Source: CAJPST01 sp041795785
GTDB taxonomy: Bacteria; Pseudomonadota; Gammaproteobacteria; Enterobacterales; Pasteurellaceae
Reading direction: 5' to 3'
NCBI GenBank assembly: GCA_041795785.1
Contig: JBHBXR010000164.1
Span: 1-11,534, forward strand
DNA length: 11,534 nucleotides
Shown: piece by piece, positions 1 to 6,726 of the stretch
How the letters are laid out: each line of letters begins with the position of its first letter
Position numbering within the stretch: position 1 is the first letter of the stretch
The notes under the pieces: model-generated
What the model was told of the DNA's origin: nothing
What the model saw: the letters and a program-made list of their open reading frames with translations, nothing else
The model's database searches: none
Program-made: the position numbers and the translations under genes

Positions 1-1764
1 ATCACTGTCTTCAATATTTTGATATTTGTCCGAGGTATAGTTATCACCTGAATTAAATTTTGCGACATAACCGTTGATATAACGACGTGCATATCCATTC
101 CAAACGGCGGTTTCTGCTGTTTCGGGGATTGAAAAATCCCAAAAACGATGCAGTTGTTTAGATTTAACCAATTCGCCGAATTTTCCGGTTTCTTCTTCGG
201 TATTGGTAAAAATAATGTTGTAGCCGAAAATTGGTAAACGTAGAGCTTCGGTTTTATGAGTGTTGAAAATTTCAGCGTTTTCATCACAGATAATAATTCG
301 GCTTTTCTTAACAAGTTGTTCACCAATGGCAATTTGATCTTGTGATATTTTTGATAAATCTGAATTTTCCTCAGCTGGAAAATATCGGTTTAAGCGACAA
401 ACACCGTAAGGGTAGGTGACATCTTGTACGGATGAGGTACTATCCGTTAAATCTAGACGCTGTAATTTTGTTTCTTCCAGTTGCTCAAATAAGTTTTTCA
501 TTAAATATTTAAAACGGTCACCGACAAAATCGTTACAACAAGCTTCCTTGGTCGCTAAGCCCAAACCGACTAAACCATAGGTATTTTTTACAAACCATTG
601 ATTTAATTCATTTTGAATTTGAGTAACGGCAGTTTTCACTTTTTCGGTATTTGGGGCGACGATCAGGAATTTACCCGCCGCATTGGTAATCTGGCTGGTG
701 CTTGGTAATTCACAGGCTTGCAAGATTTTTAGTGCGGCTAATTCTGTAAACAACGACACTTGGAATGACCGCCCGCGCAGTAGTTTTGCCGCCTGTTTAT
801 TGCTGTCGCTACCGCCTGAGAAAATAAAGTCTTGGATACCGAAAAAATCACCTTGTATGAGTAAAAATTTATGTTCTTGCCAACTGGTAAAACGGTCGGC
901 TAATCTTACCGCTTGTTCCGTTCCTGTAAGTTGATGTTCTTCGTGCCAACGCCAAAGTGCGGTCGCTAACGCCGCAGTCGTTTTACTGTGGTCATACAAC
1001 GAAACTTCAGGCTTCACGTTAAAAGCAGTAGCGGAGGGAATGCTACTGGTGAAACATTGGTAGGCGGTATCAAAGTGATCGAGCCATAAATCCCATTTTT
1101 GACGATGTGATTCGGGCGTTTTTGCCAAACCTTGCACAAATTGTTCCCACAATTTCAAATAGGCTTTTTGGGCATCTTCATCATTGTTGGGTTCAATTTG
1201 GCTACGCTGTGCCGGAAAAATGCTGTTCGCAGTTAATGGTGCCAAGTCATAACAAAATGCTAACGTTTCAGCATTTTTCTCCACCGCACTTTCCGTAATT
1301 TTAATTTGTTCAAACAGCGTTAATAGTCGGGTTTGGTAGTGATTTTTGCTCTGTGCTTTATTGTATTCTTCAAATGTTTCACGCTCAAAACCGGATGCGA
1401 CACGGTCTGCAGTCGCAATAATCCATTGTAAAAATGTATCCGGTTTGTGGTGTGCCGCTGCGGCATTAATCAGCGAATCGGTAATGGTCGAATCGCTGTT
1501 TGTTTGCCGTGAAGCAAAAGGATAGGTTTCCGTTTGAATAATATTAGGTAAATATTGCTCGATTTGATCGAGAGAATAGCCGGTGTAGGCGGCATGAACG
1601 TGGGAATGGTAATTTCCTTCCTTGTTAAAAGGACAATAAAGGGTTTTATGGGCATCTAGTTCATCACGGGAAATCGGTAATTTGGCTCGTTGGCTAAATT
1701 TGCCTAAATCGTGAATTAACGCAGCAAATGCGACGCGACAAGATGCGGAAAGTAAATCTGTCAT
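1..1764 (-). CDS. csm1: Cas10/Csm1, type III-A CRISPR effector large subunit (3' part off the window)
   Basis: The minus-strand frame from ATG 1764 runs 588 codons to the left edge without a stop, so the C-terminus is missing. In type III-A systems Cas10 assembles with Csm2-5 and crRNA, cuts ssDNA with its HD domain and makes cyclic oligoadenylate with its GGDD palm domain. Visible here: an N-terminal HD nuclease domain with H18-D19 (LIHDLGKF), a His-rich stretch at 53-57, H105-H106 (AHHKP) and D120 (ADR); the family motif VSLYDHSKTTAA at 254-265; and the Palm1 start GDFFGIQDFIFSG at 305-317, typical of Csm1 rather than Cmr2. GGDD should follow soon after residue 588 and is not visible. C456 stands alone where many Csm1 proteins have a CxxC zinc pair. 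GAGGA lies 7 bases before the ATG. It is divergent from frdA and is probably the first cas gene of a leftward operon. It contains two uptake sequences. The family call is firm; subtype III-A is very likely. Confidence 0.9.
   Translation of the reverse strand, partial: MTDLLSASCRVAFAALIHDLGKFSQRAKLPISRDELDAHKTLYCPFNKEGNYHSHVHAAYTGYSLDQIEQYLPNIIQTETYPFASRQTNSDSTITDSLINAAAAHHKPDTFLQWIIATADRVASGFERETFEEYNKAQSKNHYQTRLLTLFEQIKITESAVEKNAETLAFCYDLAPLTANSIFPAQRSQIEPNNDEDAQKAYLKLWEQFVQGLAKTPESHRQKWDLWLDHFDTAYQCFTSSIPSATAFNVKPEVSLYDHSKTTAALATALWRWHEEHQLTGTEQAVRLADRFTSWQEHKFLLIQGDFFGIQDFIFSGGSDSNKQAAKLLRGRSFQVSLFTELAALKILQACELPSTSQITNAAGKFLIVAPNTEKVKTAVTQIQNELNQWFVKNTYGLVGLGLATKEACCNDFVGDRFKYLMKNLFEQLEETKLQRLDLTDSTSSVQDVTYPYGVCRLNRYFPAEENSDLSKISQDQIAIGEQLVKKSRIIICDENAEIFNTHKTEALRLPIFGYNIIFTNTEEETGKFGELVKSKQLHRFWDFSIPETAETAVWNGYARRYINGYVAKFNSGDNYTSDKYQNIEDSD
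955..963 (+). repeat. DNA uptake signal sequence (USS) inside cas10
   Basis: Exact AAGTGCGGT. On the cas10 strand it is read ACC GCA CTT, giving Thr-Ala-Leu at about residues 268-270. This is the H. influenzae-type signal that promotes DNA uptake in natural transformation. Confidence 0.85.
1283..1291 (-). repeat. DNA uptake signal sequence (USS) inside cas10
   Basis: Exact ACCGCACTT on the plus strand, so AAGTGCGGT on the coding strand of cas10, read as Ser-Ala-Val within residues 159-161. Confidence 0.85.
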
Positions 1765-1833
1765 ATTGTTTTCCTCAAACATTCACAAATAGTGAGAGCA
1801 AGATAAACCAAAACCATTCTTCCCGCAATAAAT

Positions 1834-1845
1834 TACAAATTTGTA
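1834..1845. promoter_or_regulatory. 12-bp palindrome upstream of cas10, possible operator
   Basis: TACAAATTTGTA is a perfect palindrome. Allowing one mismatch, two more base pairs extend it on each side (1831-1848). It lies about 70 bp upstream of the cas10 start, in the divergent spacer. It could bind a regulator of cas10, but the region is AT-rich and chance palindromes are common there. No regulator family is recognised. Confidence 0.25.
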
Positions 1846-1867
1846 TTTAACTCTCTGATTTCTCTTT

Positions 1868-1883
1868 TTTGAGGTAGATCACA
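1868..1883 (+). promoter_or_regulatory. Candidate FNR/CRP-type site upstream of frdA
   Basis: TTTGAGGTAGATCACA matches the CRP consensus TGTGA-N6-TCACA at 9 of 10 conserved positions. The inner part, TTGAGGTAGATCAC, matches the FNR consensus TTGAT-N4-ATCAA at 8 of 10. FNR activates frdABCD in E. coli when oxygen is absent, so an FNR role at this promoter is expected, with CRP as alternative or addition. The site centre is about 150 bp before the frdA start. The core promoter is unclear: weak -10 candidates are TAAATT (1903-1908), close to class II spacing, and CACAAT (1944-1949), which would place the site near -80. The site may also affect the divergent cas10 gene. Confidence 0.55.
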
Positions 1884-1963
1884 AAAGTGTGATTTTTACC
1901 GATAAATTAGTAAAAAAGGGTTAGTTCTTGGGAAAAATAGTGGCACAATAGAGTAACTTTCCG

Positions 1964-1985
1964 GTGAATCCGTTCACTCGGATTC
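1964..1985 (+). promoter_or_regulatory. Overlapping alternative hairpins in the frdA leader
   Basis: GAATCCG (1966-1972) pairs perfectly with CGGATTC (1979-1985) across a 6-base loop. The same bases can instead form GTGAA (1964-1968) with TTCAC (1973-1977) across a 4-base loop. The two stems share bases and exclude each other. The element ends 40 bases before the frdA start. If the transcript starts upstream it would sit in the leader and could affect mRNA stability or translation; as DNA it could be a protein-binding site. Function is unproven. Confidence 0.35.
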
Positions 1986-2025
1986 TAACGAACTTTTTAC
2001 TTTACTATTTACTGGAGGAAATATC

Positions 2026-3825
2026 GTGCAAAGCGTTAATGTCGATATTGCAATTGTTGGAGCCGGCGGCGGCGGTTTACGTGCAGCGATTGCGGCAGCG
2101 GAAGCAAATCCGAATCTGAAAATTGCATTAGTTTCAAAAGTGTATCCTATGCGTAGCCATACTGTGGCGGCAGAAGGCGGTGCGGCGGCGGTTATCAAGG
2201 AAGAAGATTCCTATGATAAACACTTCCACGATACGGTCGCCGGCGGTGACTGGTTGTGCGAACAGGATGTGGTCGAATATTTCGTGCAGCATTCACCGGT
2301 GGAAATGACTCAGCTTGAGCGTTGGGGTTGTCCTTGGTCGCGTAAAGCGGACGGCGATGTCAACGTGCGTCGTTTCGGCGGTATGAAAATCGAGCGTACT
2401 TGGTTTGCCGCCGATAAAACCGGTTTCCACTTATTGCATACGTTATTCCAAACTTCCATTCAATTCCCGCAAATCCAACGTTTTGACGAGCACTTCGTGT
2501 TGGATATTTTAGTGGACGATGGTCACGCGCGCGGTTTAGTGGCGATGAACATGATGGAAGGTACATTAGTACAAATCAATGCCAATGCGGTAGTTATCGC
2601 AACCGGTGGTGGTTGTCGTGCGTTCCGTTTCAATACGAACGGCGGTATTGTGACCGGTGACGGTTTATCCATGGCTTATCGTCACGGTGTGCCGTTGCGT
2701 GATATGGAATTCGTTCAATATCACCCAACCGGCTTGCCGAACACCGGTATTTTGATGACCGAGGGTTGTCGCGGTGAAGGTGGTATCTTAGTCAATAAAA
2801 ACGGTTACCGTTACTTGCAGGATTACGGTTTGGGTCCTGAAACGCCGATTGGCAAACCGGAAAACAAATATATGGAACTTGGTCCGCGTGATAAAGTTTC
2901 TCAAGCGTTCTGGCAGGAATGGCGCAAAGGCAACACATTAAAAACCGAAAAAGGCGTTGATGTCGTGCATTTGGATCTGCGTCATTTAGGTGAAAAATAC
3001 TTACACGAACGCTTACCGTTCATTTGTGAATTGGCAAGCGCTTATGAAGGCGTAGATCCGGCGAAAGCGCCGATTCCGGTACGTCCGGTAGTACACTATA
3101 CCATGGGTGGTATTGAAGTGGACTTCAACAGCGAAACCCGTATTAAAGGTTTATTTGCAGTGGGTGAATGCGCATCTTCAGGCTTACACGGCGCTAACCG
3201 TTTAGGTTCCAACTCATTGGCGGAACTTGTGGTGTTAGGTCGCGTGGCGGGTGAATATGCGGCTCAACGTGCGGTTGAAGCGGCGCCTGCAAATCAAACG
3301 GCAATTGATGCGCAAGCACAAGATGTCGTACGCCGTTTAGAAGATTTGTATAACCAAGAAGGTACTGAATCCTGGTCGCAAATTCGTGATGAAATGGGCG
3401 ATTCAATGGAGGAAGGTTGCGGTATTTACCGTACGCAGGAAAGTATGCAGCAAACCGTTAACAAAATTGCGGAGCTTAAAGAACGTTATAAACATATCCG
3501 TATTGCCGACCGTTCCAGCGTGTTCAATACTAATGTGTTATATACCATTGAATTGGGTTATATCTTGGATGTTGCGCAATCTATTGCAAACTCTGCGATC
3601 GAACGTAAAGAATCCCGTGGTGCCCACCAACGTTTGGACTATGTGGAACGTGATGACGTGAATTACTTAAAACACACCTTGGCATACTATAATGCCGACG
3701 GTGCGCCGCGTATCGAATACAGCGATGTGAAGATCACTAAATCCCAACCGGCAAAACGTGTTTATGGTGCGGAAGCAGAAGCACAAGAAGCAGCTGCGAA
3801 AGCTAAGGAGAAAGCAAATGGCTAA
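2026..3825 (+). CDS. frdA: Fumarate reductase flavoprotein subunit FrdA
   Basis: Catalytic subunit of menaquinol:fumarate reductase, which reduces fumarate to succinate as the last step of anaerobic fumarate respiration, on the cytoplasmic face of the inner membrane. The 599-residue product matches E. coli FrdA (602) almost throughout. Visible: dinucleotide-binding motif VGAGGGGLRAA near residues 11-21; the covalent FAD histidine H45 in RSHTVAAEGG; substrate-site residues H233 (YHPTGLP), E246 and R249 (EGCRGEGG), R288 (GPRDK) and H357 (VHYTMGG); and GANRLGSNSLAEL near 394-406. The start is GTG 2026, with TGGAGGA six bases upstream, and it gives the family N-terminus MQ-x3-D-I-A-I-V-G. It is first in frdABCD; its end overlaps the frdB start by 8 bases, suggesting coupled translation. 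A candidate FNR/CRP site lies upstream. SdhA is excluded by the close FrdA match and by FrdC/FrdD downstream. Confidence 0.98.
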   Translation: MQSVNVDIAIVGAGGGGLRAAIAAAEANPNLKIALVSKVYPMRSHTVAAEGGAAAVIKEEDSYDKHFHDTVAGGDWLCEQDVVEYFVQHSPVEMTQLERWGCPWSRKADGDVNVRRFGGMKIERTWFAADKTGFHLLHTLFQTSIQFPQIQRFDEHFVLDILVDDGHARGLVAMNMMEGTLVQINANAVVIATGGGCRAFRFNTNGGIVTGDGLSMAYRHGVPLRDMEFVQYHPTGLPNTGILMTEGCRGEGGILVNKNGYRYLQDYGLGPETPIGKPENKYMELGPRDKVSQAFWQEWRKGNTLKTEKGVDVVHLDLRHLGEKYLHERLPFICELASAYEGVDPAKAPIPVRPVVHYTMGGIEVDFNSETRIKGLFAVGECASSGLHGANRLGSNSLAELVVLGRVAGEYAAQRAVEAAPANQTAIDAQAQDVVRRLEDLYNQEGTESWSQIRDEMGDSMEEGCGIYRTQESMQQTVNKIAELKERYKHIRIADRSSVFNTNVLYTIELGYILDVAQSIANSAIERKESRGAHQRLDYVERDDVNYLKHTLAYYNADGAPRIEYSDVKITKSQPAKRVYGAEAEAQEAAAKAKEKANG

Positions 3826-4588
3826 TCAAGCAATCATGAATGTCGAAGTATTGCGTTACAATCCGGAAGTGGATAAAGAGCCATACTTAAGAACCTATCA
3901 AGTCCCTTATGACAGCCAAACCTCTTTATTGGATGCGTTGGGCTATATTAAAGATCAACTCGAACCCGAACTGTCTTACCGTTGGTCTTGCCGTATGGCG
4001 ATCTGCGGTTCGTGCGGCATGATGGTGAACGGCAAACCAAAACTGGCGTGTAAAACCTTCTTACGCGATTACAGCGGTCATATGCGTATCGAAGCCTTGG
4101 CAAACTTTCCGATTGAGCGTGATTTAGTGGTGGATTTAAGCCACTTTATTGAGAGTTTGGAAAGCATCAAACCTTATATCATCGGCAATAAAGCACCTGA
4201 GTTAGACGGCAAACCGCATCCGTCCGCAGAATTGGCGAAAAGCCGTACCAAACAGACGCCTGCGCAATTGGAGAAATATCGTCAATTCTCGATGTGTATC
4301 AACTGCGGTCTATGTTATGCCGCTTGTCCGCAATTCGGTTTAAATCCTGAATTCGTCGGTCCGGCAGCTTTAACTTTAGCCCACCGTTATAACCTTGATA
4401 ACCGCGACCACGGTAAAGCCGAACGTATGCCGATTATCAACGGCAAAAACGGGGTGTGGAGTTGTACTTTCGTCGGTTACTGTTCCGAAGTTTGCCCGAA
4501 ACACGTCGGTCCGGCATCCGCAGTGAACCAAGGCAAAATCGAAAGTGCGAAAGACTATGTTTTTGCAATGTTAAAACCGCAGAAATAA
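3818..4588 (+). CDS. frdB: Fumarate reductase iron-sulfur subunit FrdB
   Basis: Carries electrons from menaquinol at FrdC/FrdD to the FAD of FrdA through three clusters. The start chosen is ATG 3818, inside the end of frdA, with AAGGAG seven bases upstream. It gives 256 residues beginning MANQAIMNVEVLRYNPEVD, as in E. coli; the in-frame ATG at 3758 would add 20 unrelated residues from within frdA. Cluster ligands are all present: [2Fe-2S] C58, C63, C66, C78; [4Fe-4S] C160, C163, C166, C226; [3Fe-4S] C170, C216, C222. It is about 12 residues longer than E. coli FrdB because of a longer linker at 125-147 between the plant-type ferredoxin domain and the bacterial-type ferredoxin domain. After the last cysteine the sequence reads CPKHVGPA, with Gly231 where E. 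coli has Asp. The 12-base gap to frdC fits one operon. Confidence 0.98.
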   Translation: MANQAIMNVEVLRYNPEVDKEPYLRTYQVPYDSQTSLLDALGYIKDQLEPELSYRWSCRMAICGSCGMMVNGKPKLACKTFLRDYSGHMRIEALANFPIERDLVVDLSHFIESLESIKPYIIGNKAPELDGKPHPSAELAKSRTKQTPAQLEKYRQFSMCINCGLCYAACPQFGLNPEFVGPAALTLAHRYNLDNRDHGKAERMPIINGKNGVWSCTFVGYCSEVCPKHVGPASAVNQGKIESAKDYVFAMLKPQK

Positions 4589-4600
4589 GGAGAGAGTAAA

Positions 4601-4993
4601 ATGACAACAGTAGCAAGTAAACGCAAAAAATATGTGCGTGAAATGAAACCGACTTGGTGGAAAAAGTTAGATTTTTACAAATTCTATGTTCTGCGTGAAA
4701 GCACTTCCGTACCGACAGTTTGGTTTTGTTTGGTTCTGCTTTACGGCTTAATCAGTTTGGGGAACGGTTCGTTCAGCACCTCTTTTGTGGCTTTCTTACA
4801 AAATCCGGTGGTGATTTTTCTCAATATCATCACCCTTGGTGCGGTGATACTAAACAGTTTCACATTTTTTAATATGGCACCGCAAATGGCGAATATTGTC
4901 GTTAAAAACGAGCGTCTTGATGCGAAATTAGTCTCTAAAATTTTCTGGGGCATCACCGGAGCGGTCAGTCTCCTTGCCTTGATTTTAGTATAG
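4601..4993 (+). CDS. frdC: Fumarate reductase membrane anchor subunit FrdC
   Basis: With FrdD it anchors FrdAB in the inner membrane and forms the menaquinol oxidation site. The 130 residues match the usual FrdC length (E. coli 131). The N-terminus is basic and cytoplasmic (KRKKYVREMKPTWWKKL), followed by three hydrophobic segments at about 38-56, 63-90 and 112-130. E33 in LREST corresponds to the quinol-site glutamate E29 of E. coli. N85 (VILNSF) lies where E. coli has H82 (LLHTK), a residue known from mutants to matter for quinol oxidation, so the site may differ in detail. A GGAG ribosome site precedes the ATG. The gene is 12 bases from frdB and 12 bases from frdD. Confidence 0.95.
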   Translation: MTTVASKRKKYVREMKPTWWKKLDFYKFYVLRESTSVPTVWFCLVLLYGLISLGNGSFSTSFVAFLQNPVVIFLNIITLGAVILNSFTFFNMAPQMANIVVKNERLDAKLVSKIFWGITGAVSLLALILV

Positions 4994-5005
4994 GGAGAAA
5001 TAAAT

Positions 5006-5350
5006 ATGGACAAACAACATCCACCACGTTCAAATGAACCGGCAGTTTGGTTACTGTTCGGTGCGGGCGGCGCAATCAGTGCGGTATTTTTCCCTGTTTT
5101 AGTGCTGATTTTGGGTTTTCTTCTTCCGTTCGGATTAGTATCGCCGGACAATATTATTGCTTTCGCGCATACTTGGATCGGAAAACTCGCTATTCTCGCC
5201 TTATTAATTTTCCCTGCTTGGTGCGGTATGCACCGTATCCACTTAGGATTGCATGATTTCAAAATTCATGTGCCGGCGGGCGGAATGATTTTTTACGGCT
5301 TGGCAGGCTTATACAGCGTCATTGTATTATTTGCCGTGTTCAGCCTGTAA
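5006..5350 (+). CDS. frdD: Fumarate reductase membrane anchor subunit FrdD
   Basis: Second membrane anchor of fumarate reductase. Its 114 residues (E. coli 119) hold three hydrophobic segments at about 13-42, 56-73 and 91-113. The conserved block WCGMHRIHLGLHDFKIHVPAG at about 72-92 is diagnostic for FrdD and carries the histidines near the quinol site. N-terminal RSNEPAVWLLFGAGG also matches E. coli FrdD. A GGGAGA ribosome site starts within the frdC stop region. It is the last gene of frdABCD; a strong terminator begins 20 bases after its stop. Confidence 0.96.
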   Translation: MDKQHPPRSNEPAVWLLFGAGGAISAVFFPVLVLILGFLLPFGLVSPDNIIAFAHTWIGKLAILALLIFPAWCGMHRIHLGLHDFKIHVPAGGMIFYGLAGLYSVIVLFAVFSL

Positions 5351-5370
5351 TTAAAGCTTGATGCTTCGCA

Positions 5371-5399
5371 AAAACCTCTTTGGTAACAAAGAGGTTTTT
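5371..5399 (+). terminator. Rho-independent terminator of frdABCD
   Basis: A perfect 12-bp stem, AAAACCTCTTTG with CAAAGAGGTTTT, closes a GTAA loop and runs into a T-rich tract (TTTTTATTTT). It begins 20 bases after the frdD stop and insulates manA from fumarate reductase transcription. Confidence 0.93.
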
Positions 5400-5454
5400 A
5401 TTTTAAAATAGCGCAGAATTACACATATCTTGTAATATATGCAGTAAATAATTA

Positions 5455-5484
5455 TTGACATTTTTCGGCAATCCTAAGCAAAAT
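5455..5484 (+). promoter_or_regulatory. Candidate sigma-70 promoter of manA
   Basis: A perfect -35 box TTGACA (5455-5460) is followed after 18 bases by CAAAAT (5479-5484), which matches 4 of 6 bases of TATAAT. It lies downstream of the frd terminator and 30 bases before the manA ATG, so manA is probably a separate transcription unit. Confidence 0.6.
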
Positions 5485-5513
5485 CATCAATCTATTATTA
5501 GTAAGGAAATAAA

Positions 5514-6719
5514 ATGACTGGCATTTATAAATTAACCGGCAGTATGCAGCACTATGTTTGGGGCGGTAAAAACTATATTCCCGCACTGTTAAACATCGCC
5601 AAACAGCCTGACCAATATTATGCGGAGTGGTGGCTCGGTGCGCACAGTTCCTCTCCTTCTCAGCTTGAAATCGACGGACAAACCGTCTCCTTAACTGAAT
5701 TTTTAGCCCAAAATCCGACCGCACTTGGTAGGCAAAGTCGCGCCGTTTTCGGCGACGAACTGCCTTACTTATTGAAAATTTTGGACGTGGAAAAACCGCT
5801 TTCCATTCAACTTCATCCGACCAAAAAACAAGCGGAAATCGGCTTTGCTGCGGAAAATGCCAAAGGCGTGGATTTGAAAGATCCGAAACGTACTTACAAA
5901 GATAATAATCACAAGCCCGAAATGATGATCGCATTATCGGACTTTTGGCTCTTGCACGGTTTTAAAACCAAAGACAAAATTTTGGCGACATTAAAATCCC
6001 GCCCGTCATTGCATACGTTGGCGGACAAATTAAGCACGCAGGATTTACACGGGTTTTACGCAGATATTATGCAAGCCGACCAAACCCAACTGGCGGCATG
6101 GTTGCATCCGATTATCAAAGCGAATCAAACGGCTTATACACAAGGCGAACTGCTCTTGGATAACCCAGATTATTGGGTGTTATATGCAATGGAGGCAATG
6201 GAAATCCCCGCTGAAAAATTAGACGCCGGCTTGATTTGTTTCTATCTGTTTAACATCGTACATACCAAAGAAGGCGAAGGCATTTATCAGGATGCCGGCA
6301 TTCCGCACGCTTATTTACGCGGTCAGAATATCGAATTAATGGCTTGCTCCGACAACGTAATTCGCGGCGGTCTAACGCCGAAACACGTGGATATTCCCGA
6401 GTTGCTGAAAGTGGTGGATTGCCGCGAAGTGGAACCGCAAATCATTCCGCCCGCACCGCAAGATCAGCGGGTTTTCACTTATTCCACACCGGCTAAAGAC
6501 TTCGCTTTAGAAAACGTCTGCTTCCGCCACGACGAACAACATCAAGGCAAAACTCAAAGTGCTACGATTTTATTCGTCATGCAGGGGGCATTAAAAATAA
6601 GCGAAAATTCCACCGCACTTTTATTAAAACAAGGCGAATCCGCCTTTATGTGCGCAGATACGGAATATCGGATTGAAGGCATAGAGGAAGGTTATTGCGT
6701 GCTGGCAAAATTGCCTTAA
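5514..6719 (+). CDS. manA: Mannose-6-phosphate isomerase, class I
   Basis: Cytoplasmic zinc enzyme that interconverts mannose-6-phosphate and fructose-6-phosphate, feeding mannose into glycolysis or supplying GDP-mannose precursors. The 401 residues fit type I PMI (E. coli 391). Zinc ligands are visible: Q99 and H101 in LSIQLHP, E136 in NNHKPEM and H265 in IPHAYL. Other family blocks are YVWGGKN (14-20), AEWWLGAH (37-44), the catalytic-region SDNVIRGGLTPKHVDIPEL from about 279, and a C-terminal cupin-like region with LKQGESAFM. AAGGAA lies five bases before ATG 5514. It is monocistronic between two strong terminators with its own candidate promoter. Two uptake sequences lie in the coding region, both read Thr-Ala-Leu. 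No functional link to its neighbours is evident. Confidence 0.96.
   Translation: MTGIYKLTGSMQHYVWGGKNYIPALLNIAKQPDQYYAEWWLGAHSSSPSQLEIDGQTVSLTEFLAQNPTALGRQSRAVFGDELPYLLKILDVEKPLSIQLHPTKKQAEIGFAAENAKGVDLKDPKRTYKDNNHKPEMMIALSDFWLLHGFKTKDKILATLKSRPSLHTLADKLSTQDLHGFYADIMQADQTQLAAWLHPIIKANQTAYTQGELLLDNPDYWVLYAMEAMEIPAEKLDAGLICFYLFNIVHTKEGEGIYQDAGIPHAYLRGQNIELMACSDNVIRGGLTPKHVDIPELLKVVDCREVEPQIIPPAPQDQRVFTYSTPAKDFALENVCFRHDEQHQGKTQSATILFVMQGALKISENSTALLLKQGESAFMCADTEYRIEGIEEGYCVLAKLP
5718..5726 (-). repeat. DNA uptake signal sequence (USS) in manA
   Basis: Exact ACCGCACTT on the plus strand, read in manA as Thr-Ala-Leu (residues 69-71). Confidence 0.85.
6612..6620 (-). repeat. DNA uptake signal sequence (USS) near the manA 3' end
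   Basis: Exact ACCGCACTT on the plus strand followed by TTTATTAAAA, an AT-rich flank like that of extended H. influenzae USS. It is read as Thr-Ala-Leu in manA. Confidence 0.85.
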
Positions 6720-6726
6720 CAGCTTA

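Noticed and set aside
683..1655. Short open frames at 683-934, 1107-1298 and 1470-1655
   Set aside because: They lie antisense or out of frame within cas10, which reads through the whole stretch with motif support.
1878..1893. Perfect inverted repeat ATCACA-AAAG-TGTGAT read as a CRP site
   Set aside because: The half-sites are in the inside-out order (TCACA then TGTGA), not TGTGA-N6-TCACA; the better site overlaps its left half at 1868-1883.
1..2025. CRISPR repeat array next to cas10
   Set aside because: No regularly spaced direct repeats of 25-40 bases were seen anywhere in the window; any array must be outside.
3386..3661. 91-codon plus-strand open frame
   Set aside because: Out-of-frame shadow within frdA, which is intact.
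3758..3817. Upstream ATG for frdB at 3758
   Set aside because: It would add 20 Lys/Arg-rich residues from the frdA 3' end; ATG 3818 has the ribosome site and the family N-terminus.
4741..5262. 173-codon open frame on the minus strand
   Set aside because: It lies antisense to frdC and frdD, whose products match their families along their full lengths; it has no recognisable domain.
5452..5934. 160-codon open frame on the minus strand
   Set aside because: Antisense to the manA 5' end and its promoter; low-complexity basic product with no family features.
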